A DNA stretch of 64,000 nucleotides from Neospora caninum Liverpool (lineage: Eukaryota > Apicomplexa > Conoidasida > Eucoccidiorida > Sarcocystidae). The notes below the pieces were generated by a model. It saw only the letters and a list, made by a program, of their open reading frames with translations. It made no database searches and had not been told where the DNA came from. Location of the stretch: NCBI RefSeq assembly GCF_000208865.1, contig NC_018395.1, positions 3,568,606 through 3,632,605 on the forward strand, read 5' to 3'. The position numbers and the translations under genes are program-made. This document shows positions 56,924 to 64,000 of this stretch, one piece after another (the stretch's first letter is position 1; every line of letters starts with the position of its first letter).

Positions 56924-57791
56924 CGTATAAAGTGAGACGTATAGATAAATCGATGGCTAAATCGGTAGTTAAATAGAAACATTCAGGGGCTTATATATAT
57001 ATATATATCGACGGTTATTTCAGGGTCCGACTGTGTGTGCATCGACAGCAGTGCCCAGATACCGTCGCACTGAAATAATTGTACCTAGATGTGTAGATGA
57101 ATGTGTACTCATGCATCGTTACAACTCTGCAATATATATAAATATATATTTACACATTTATATCTATATCTATATATATAAATGAGTTTGTGGATGCATT
57201 CAGGTTTCGGTATTGGCGCCGGAGACAAGGTGAGAGCGACGGACCCGCAGCGCGTCAAGAAGCCGCGACAGGAACGCGTCGATCGTTTCCGGCGTCTTCA
57301 AAATGCCATCTCTGAGAAAGCAAAACAGAAGGCGAGAAGAGCGAAAAGAGACAAGAGAGATAGAAACGGGAAACCTGACTCGTCCGTATGGGCGAGTCCG
57401 TCTTCGGTGGATCCCCGGAGAGAAGCGAACGGTTGCGCACGGCTTAGTTGCTTGCACCCGACGCGACGCAAACGAGAAACGTTTCGCCAACAACGAAGCC
57501 TCGATCGCTTTCCTCGCAGGTACAGCTACGCGTCTTTCTTCTCACCGTTGCGCGTACGCCGTCCACGTGGTGTAGCCGCGCAGCTTCGCGAGTTCTTGCC
57601 GAAGATGCAAGAGATGAAAAAGCCGCTTCTCGGTCTCCTACCAAACACGGGAACGGCGCAAGACAAAACTGCCCGCATTTATACATCGGCACGCGCTTGG
57701 ACTTGCACGCATAGACACACATCTCTACCTCTGTGAGCACGTATGCATACAGAGAATAAATAGATATGCTTACATAGATATACATGCATGC

Positions 57792-57838
<47 letters not shown>

Positions 57839-59901
57839 TGAGGAAGAGAGACATATATATATATATATATATATATACGTCTATACTTGCATACATTCGC
57901 GGCGAGCCCAGCAAATATATGTCCATGTATGTAGGTTTTTGTGCGTTTTTGTGTGTACAGCACCTCTCCTTTTCTCGCTTCCTCCTACCTCATCGTGTCT
58001 GGTGGTGGCGCGTTGAAGCTCGTAGACATCGCGGCGAATGGATGCCTCGGCACATTCCCTGAGAGGAAAGGAAAACGGAAGTTGTCGCCCGCGTCGAACT
58101 GTGGTCTTTCTACTTCCATACACGCGGAGACGGAGGCCTGTCTCCGCAACCGCTCTGCCTCGCTCGTGTCCCTTCCCCGTTCCCGTTCGTGTCTCTTTCC
58201 ACATTTCTTCTCCTTTTTTCCTTCCACATGCCTTTCCACATTCCCTTGCCGGGTTCGCGTCTTTGCAATGTCCTTTCCGCGGTAGGCTGGAACTTGCCTG
58301 GGTGCTGTGTCTGTCGACGCGCATTTCTCCCCTTTTCTCTTTTCCCTCTCGCCCTCCTCTCGTTCCTCTAGTGTCTTTGCTCGGAGACCAGAACCGAATC
58401 CCAACGCCCCTCCCGCATAGACTCTGCCTGTCCATCCCTACTTGCATGCCTCTCTCTATGCAGAGATAAACCGGCATCTCTCGCCTTCGACGGATTCGCA
58501 CACCCAGTGAGATATTTTCACGTGTGTACGCATGCTCTTGCATCGAAATCGAGCCTGTGAATATGGATGCTCATCGGTGAAGTCCGCTGCATGAGCTGCC
58601 TGGCCGGATATCGGTTTCCTTGGGATGGGACTGCTTGTGTGCATGCGTTGTGCATATCCACTTGCGTAGCAATCTCCAGTTCTCGGAGCACCCCTATGAG
58701 ACAGTCCCGCCCTTTTTTTTCTGCGAGGGTTTCCCCTACCTGAGGAGGACGTGCGCAAGCGCGCTGTGCGCCGCAACGAACGCCTTGTCGCTCCCGGGTC
58801 CGCTGCCTCGTAGCGCCCGCCGCCTCGAGGAGAAGAAAGGTTTTTCGCCTTGCAGCTCGGCCACTACGTCCGGAGGAATCCCGGAGGCGACGAGCGCGTC
58901 GGTGGAAATCACGAGTCCTGCGGAGACAGAACCGCGAGGCAGAGAGGACGCAATACCAGCAGAAGAAACGCGACTCGGCCCGGACGCGACGGCGGCTGAG
59001 CATGGACGCACACAGGGGGAAAAGGCAAGCGGAAGGCAGACTGAGGCGCGATGCATGCACAGCAAAGAGAGAAGAGAAAGGTCGAGGCTCTGTGCGTGGC
59101 GTGCCGTGCAGGAGAAAATGCACCGAGACAGCCCCGGGAGAGACAACTGGGGAGAGAGACGTTTGTCGGGGCGAAAAACCGACGGAAAACAGTGGAAGAC
59201 AGCTGCACGGCGGGATCCCGCTAAAGCAGATTCTTGCAGCAAATCCCGCAGACATGCGGAAGGATAAAGCCGTCAGAGAAACCCTCTTTTTTGGAGAGGG
59301 AGATCAAAAAGGTGCATGCGGCCTGTCACCTTCTGAGTTCGAAGGCTCCTCCAGACGTTCGGCGATCTCAGCTGCGAGACGCGCTTCCTCTGTCATCAGC
59401 CTCAAGTAGCGATCCTAGAGAAGTGCGCAAAGACAACGCAACGTTTGCCGCGACTTTCAGTTCAAGAAACTTCCCTTCTCTGTTCCACAGTCGTGCACAG
59501 GCGCAGGCGCTTCGCCTCCACGACCGGGTCCACAAACACATATGCAACTACACATTTGCCTTTTTTTCCCTGTAAACTTCAATGTCGAATGATATATATC
59601 GAGTTACCAACGTAAATACACAAACGCTTGCCATAGTTACTCAAATGCACATGCTGAAGTACACATATCGAGAACGACACATTTGTAGACATACGTCTGA
59701 ACATGTATGGCACAGGCTGAAGCTCCATGCGTCGAAAACGTGTCTAAACTTAGAAGTGCATATAAACATATACATACGTATGTATATATATATATATATA
59801 TATATACGTACAACAGCGTCTACATATATACATGGAACAATGCATGTGTATAGAACGACGTCCATGTGTAGCTGTGTTGATGTAGAAGGAAGCGTCCAAG
59901 A

Positions 59902-59945
<44 letters not shown>

Positions 59946-62193
59946 TTGCACGGGTATCGGACTCTGGGCGAGTGTTTCGTGGACAGAGGCGACGGATGGC
60001 GAGAAGAGGCGAACACTTTGCGAAAAAAGCAGGCGAAGGCGCATGGCGTTCGAACTTCATCCAAAGGGCGAACGGAAAGGAGACATGCTCACCTTCACTT
60101 CAGGCTCCAAGAAGACGCCTTGCTGCTCCATCGAGTCCCGCATGCTTCGCAGGACAAGAATTTCCTCTACCGTGAGACTCTCCTGCTCGGGCTTTGCATC
60201 GTTTCTCTGCAGCGAGCTCGCAGTCGCTTCTTCGCCCTCTCGCAGCTGTCCCTCCGTGTGCTTCGACTCAGGGGGGAAAGGAGAAAACGTCGAGGCCGGA
60301 ACAGGACAGGCAGAAGGAGAGTCCGAAGGAGAGTCCGAAGGAGAGTCCGAAGGAGAGGCGCAAGTGGAGGAAGGCGAGGAGGGAGGAAGGCAGGAAGGGG
60401 GATGTGCGTCTCGGGAAAGAGAAGGCCCCAAAGTCTCAGTGAGCCGGTGCATCTGGTCGTACACCTGAAGTCACAAACAGGAGGAATGGAGGAAGAGAAA
60501 AGACGTTTTTGCAAAGTGCCATGAACTCGATCGGCAGCGTGGCCGATTGACAGCGACTGCGTGAGCACACTGGATCTCCGTCTCTCTTTTCTTGCGGTGT
60601 CTGTCCATTTCGACGCCCCACAGAAGTGAATTCGTCCGCTTGCCGCACCTTGTTGTTCACATTCACTCGACTCATGAAGTCCTGCACGTGTCCAACGACC
60701 TCGGCGCCTGCATGCTTCCATCTGTGGTCCGGGTGAACTTGCCTGAGACGCAACAAAAAGAAAAGGAGAACGACATCGAGCCTCGCGTTTCTCTCGTCCT
60801 TGCGGGCTTCGCCTTCTCACTTTTACCGCGTCGCTACCGCCCACCTACAGACAGAATGCGCAAAGCTGGTCGTGGAAGGCGTGTGTGTTTGGTCTTTCGG
60901 GTTTCCCGGGTTCTGCCGCGCCACGAGAGGCACACGCCTTCTTCGCAACCGAGACAAAGGAGGCAAAGAAGCGAGAAAAGTAGGCTCAAACGAAAGAATG
61001 CAAGAGCTGGGTTAACCTCTATCTGACGAAAGGTTTCAGCCAGAGGGAGTCTCTCTGTGTGTCCGTACACCCAGAGACAGATGCGCTCACGGCCGCCGGG
61101 GATACCACGGCCGCTTGAGCGTGCTCTCGCACACTTGCGAAACGGAAAGGGGGAGAGTCGCGAACGAAGAACACCGACTTCGAAACAGGGATTGCCGTTA
61201 CCTCAGAAGCTCCGATCCGTCGGCTATTTTGCAGAGAGTGTTGCTGACTGCGTCCAGAGCCTGTACCGCGCGCCGCGCTTCTGCCCACAAAGCAAAATCA
61301 CCTGAAGCCTCGGCAGGAGAAGAGGAAGAAGAAGGAGAAGAGGAAGAAGAAGGAGAAGAGGAAGAAGAAGGAGAAGAGGGAGAAGAAGGAGAAGAGGAAG
61401 AAGAAGGTGACGAGGAAGAAGAAGGAGAAGAGGAAGAAGAAGGTGACGAGGGAGAGGACGGTTTTCCTTGCTCGTGCCTGTCTAGAGGAGACGAGGTCGG
61501 TGCACCGCCAGCTGCGAGGAAAGCCTCGCAATCACTGACCGCCTGGCGTCCCAGAAGGACAAGCTGCTCTGGTGTATGTACACCTGGAAGCTGCAAGATT
61601 CCAGGCGACACATCTTCGCTTGCGTCGCGGCTCCGACGGTGGCTTTTCTGCGTGATTCCTGAGAGGAAAGAAAAGAATCCGTGTCTCCGAGGAGACAGAG
61701 AGGGAATGGAGGCGAAGGAACTGAAGTGCGCAGGTGAAGAGGACGAGGAAAGAAGAGAATCGCCATTTCGGCTGTCGGAGTGAGCTGAACGCGAGGGCCG
61801 CGAGGCAACCGCGGAGCGGGGCTGGGATGGTCTGCTTTCCGGAGGAGAAGAGGCTAGAGAGGACGGAGAGGCAGCGAGAGGAGAGGCTAGCGAGGACGGA
61901 GAGGCAGCGAGAGGAGAGGCTAGCGAGGACGGAGAGGCAGCGAGAGGAGAGGCTAGAGAGGACGGAGAGGCAGCGAGAGGAGAGGCATTAGAGGAGACCC
62001 ATGCACAGGAACTGCGCACCCAGCAAGGTCGCGTGAGAAGAGGGGACAAAGATGGGGAACTCCGCTGCGTCAGCGTCGGAGACGGAGAAACCCCGACGGC
62101 AATTGAAGAGGAACGATAGCCGACGAGGGAGCAAAAGAGCCCGCTTTTTCGCGGGGCTCTCCGGCCGATAAGGCCACTTTTTGACGCATGCAT
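52646..62193 (-). CDS. MIP: Mitochondrial intermediate peptidase (M3 family zinc metallopeptidase)
   Basis: Removes the octapeptide left on some imported matrix precursors after the main processing peptidase. Eleven exons on the minus strand: 62193-61202, 60742-60649, 60464-60093, 59414-59330, 58917-58740, 57311-57245, 56460-56318, 55952-55846, 55271-54867, 54231-53622 and 52907-52646 (1104 aa). Every junction is GT-AG and phases sum correctly. The N terminus is Arg/Ser-rich (MHASKSGLIGRRAPRK), as in a mitochondrial transit peptide. Family blocks appear in order: VQALDAVSNTLCKIADGSEL, VHPDHRWKHAG, VEPWDLPFLLRAY, GETWHWSVLRFEL, GVLYLDLWERPNK, the zinc site HEFGH (about 837-841) with the third ligand in DFAE (about E866), GTRGAVDFAEFPS, and the C-terminal ARDPFNRETGKRLHAI. 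Ser/Pro-rich inserts with tandem repeats make it much longer than the usual 700-770 residues. The exon 8 acceptor is the weakest. Confidence 0.93.
54433..59943. repeat. (TA)n microsatellites in MIP introns
   Basis: TA tracts occur in several MIP introns, at about 54436-54468, 56892-56917, 56991-57008, 57795-57825, 57850-57878, 59787-59806 and 59908-59943. One at 57790-57840 is joined to a (GA)n run. None falls in an exon. Confidence 0.85.
61313..61456 (-). repeat. GAAGAAGAAGGA coding repeat (poly-Ser/Pro) in MIP exon 1
   Basis: 12- to 15-base units encode SSSSP-type peptides for about 48 residues just before the conserved ARRAVQALDAV helix. Confidence 0.85.
61853..61987 (-). repeat. 33-bp coding minisatellite in MIP exon 1
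   Basis: Four nearly identical tandem 33-base units encode the 11-residue repeat SPLAASPSSLA, between the presumed transit peptide and the first family-conserved block (PGILQLPGVHTPEQLV). Confidence 0.9.
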
Positions 62194-64000
62194 CGTGTCG
62201 TATTAGAGGTCAGGACCACCCCACCGTTCCTGTACGGCAAGACGAGGTAACGGGCGCAAGGAGGAGGGGTGCTGCGTGCCAGCAGAAACCAACAGAAGAG
62301 GCATGCGAAAAACACGTGAACTTACAGCGTTTTCGGAGCAATCGGGGCGCAAGGCGAGGAGCCTTCTGAACAGAATCGTGAGCAGCGGAAGAGGCGCCAG
62401 ACCTTGAGGCCGGGCGCCTTGCCGAGTGAAAGAGAGGCGCGACGAGGCAGTCCCAGGACGACTTTTCGGAGGCGAATTCGCGAGGGTTTGCCACTGCAAG
62501 GCGCTTCCATTGTTTGGTGTTCCGAACCGTGCGCAGACTCACGTTGGCTTCGCTGAAGCCAGCGGGTTTGCCGCACCCGGGGCCTACGCCCAGACACACG
62601 CGACGGGCGGGGAACTTGAGACAGCAGCCTGAGATCGGGGAGAAGGTTTGAACAGTTCTCGAATTACCAGCGTGGCCACGTCACACGCGAGAAGACACAA
62701 ATAGAACGCGGAGAATACCGCGGCAAAAGTGCCGTTCGAAAAGGAAAAAAGCAACCGAGACACAGCCGTGGGAGTACAGCCAGCGCGCCCCACCGGAAAA
62801 CTCGAGTGTATATACACCTGGGGGGTCCAGGTCAAGGACAACTCCTGGAGGGAACAAAGGCGGAAATCTTTTCGCTTTTCCGAGGGCGATTGCTCGCTTC
62901 AGCTCCTCTGCACAGCTTGCTTCTGCCGGCATGCTTAGATGCGCGGAAGATGTCGAGACTGACGCTCGCCCCTCCTGTGCGCCGTGCTCACATGTGTGTG
63001 TGTGTTCGGCGCACGCCTGCGATTTTGCTCACAGCCCTCTTTTGAGTCGGCATCGAGCTACAGCGAGGCAGAGAAGCGCTTTGAGCGTTTGACCGAGACC
63101 GCCTTGCGGAGTGTGTGTTTTGGCTGAGCGCGTGGTGCTGGGCTTTCGAATATCGAAACATCTCAAAGCTTGCTGTCTGTTTCGTATCTCGTCGCTTTTA
63201 CGCTCTGCCGCCCCTGCGTATATTCCCTTCTCCATGACAACCGCCGTCGCCCGGATCTTCTCGTCCCCGAGTCGGTGCGTATGGCCTTTTTCCACTGGCG
63301 GTCCTGAGAATTAAGAAGAAACCGGTCCGCACTCCTGGGGAATCTCTTCCTAGTCCGCCTAGTTTGGGGTTTGGATAAGAAACGCTCCTTGAGGAACGCC
63401 TTCTGTCGGACGCTCTCGACCGCTGTAACTGAATAACGGTGCCTGTACAGCCTCTTGTTGCGGGCCTCTCCGCAGCATCTCTTCCCGATTGCGAAGAGCT
63501 CTCAACGAAAAATGTGTAATTCTCCTATAAAGATACCACCCCTGTGTGCAAAACGCTGTGTCTGAAGTTGAGTTTCGCCGGTGAGTGACACGGTGGCAAC
63601 GGCCTTTGACGCATCGTCTCGGCATGCAACGCTTCTTCCCTGAAACCCTTTTGGGCGGTTGGAATCGAATCGTCTCGCGAGGCTAATCCTGCGAAACGCA
63701 CCCGCATTTTCTTAGATTGCTCGGTGTTTTTTCCACGCAAACTCTCTGTTATTGAGGCGTTTCCCCCCAGATGAGACAGGACAAATCCCTCAAAAGTGCA
63801 GCTAACCGCTGGAAGGTCTCCGAGTTTCCGCCAGAGGCGTGCCCCAGTGGGCCGGCGTCTCTCTCGATTCTTTTCTTCCGTGTCATGTCAAAAGTGTAGA
63901 TCGCATGATATCCGGAACTTGTCACTTTGTATCGAACTCGCCTTCGGTTTCTGATCGCTTCTCTTTCCACGCCGTGCGGTGTCCCCTGGCCCTCGTGCCG
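62194..64000. other. Right edge: MIP upstream region, no supported gene
   Basis: Should hold the MIP promoter and 5' UTR. On the plus strand ATGACAACCGCC at 63234 opens a frame (MTTAVARIFSSPS) followed 39 bases later by a GTGCGT donor-like site. This could be a first exon of a gene leaving the window, but nothing else supports it. Confidence 0.35.

Noticed and set aside
1..64000. CRISPR arrays, insertion sequences, rRNA or phage-type systems
   Set aside because: No spaced direct repeats, transposase, terminal inverted repeats or rRNA signatures; the exon-intron structure shows eukaryotic nuclear DNA.

Overview
The window looks like nuclear DNA of a coccidian apicomplexan (the Toxoplasma/Neospora/Hammondia group is the best fit). 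The evidence is GC-rich coding sequence, GT-AG introns of a few hundred bases, start codons preceded by AAA, very long low-complexity Ser/Ala/Pro proteins, an ApiAP2-type factor, and many (TA)n and tetranucleotide microsatellites that fall almost only in introns and intergenic DNA. The species cannot be fixed by reading alone.

Layout from left to right. 0.6-1.9 kb (+): 3' exons of an LTV1-like ribosome-biogenesis factor. 1.9-4.3 kb: convergent spacer with a CT-rich minisatellite. 4.3-6.8 kb (-): a CID (RNA polymerase II CTD-interaction) protein in three exons. 8.2-14.4 kb (+): RPC2, the second-largest subunit of RNA polymerase III, in four exons. 16.1-20.1 kb (-): a two-exon membrane and coiled-coil protein whose N-terminal half resembles peroxin 13. 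23.9-28.1 kb (+): an mRNA cap guanine-N7 methyltransferase with a 750-residue N-terminal extension. 30.5-41.75 kb (-): one intronless frame of about 3755 codons with a single AP2 domain near its C terminus. 44.8-47.4 kb (-): a membrane protein resembling the thioredoxin-like luminal domain of plant vacuolar sorting receptors. 48.8-50.1 kb (+): a small secreted Gly-rich protein with unresolved 3' exons. 52.6-62.2 kb (-): mitochondrial intermediate peptidase (M3 family), rebuilt as 11 exons whose splice phases all agree. The last 1.8 kb has no gene I can support.

Most recognised genes are housekeeping: Pol III transcription, mRNA capping, CTD-coupled processing, ribosome assembly and mitochondrial import processing. 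They share no obvious operon-like logic. The most unusual observations are: (1) complementary tetranucleotide arrays in introns 1 and 3 of RPC2 that could pair in the pre-mRNA and loop out exons 2-3; (2) a probable degenerate triphosphate-tunnel fold fused to the cap methyltransferase; (3) a VSR-like luminal domain on a type I membrane protein ending in a dilysine motif; (4) a PEX13-like membrane region joined to a long coiled-coil tail. Exon models come from reading splice motifs, reading frame and family similarity. No alignment or RNA evidence was available.
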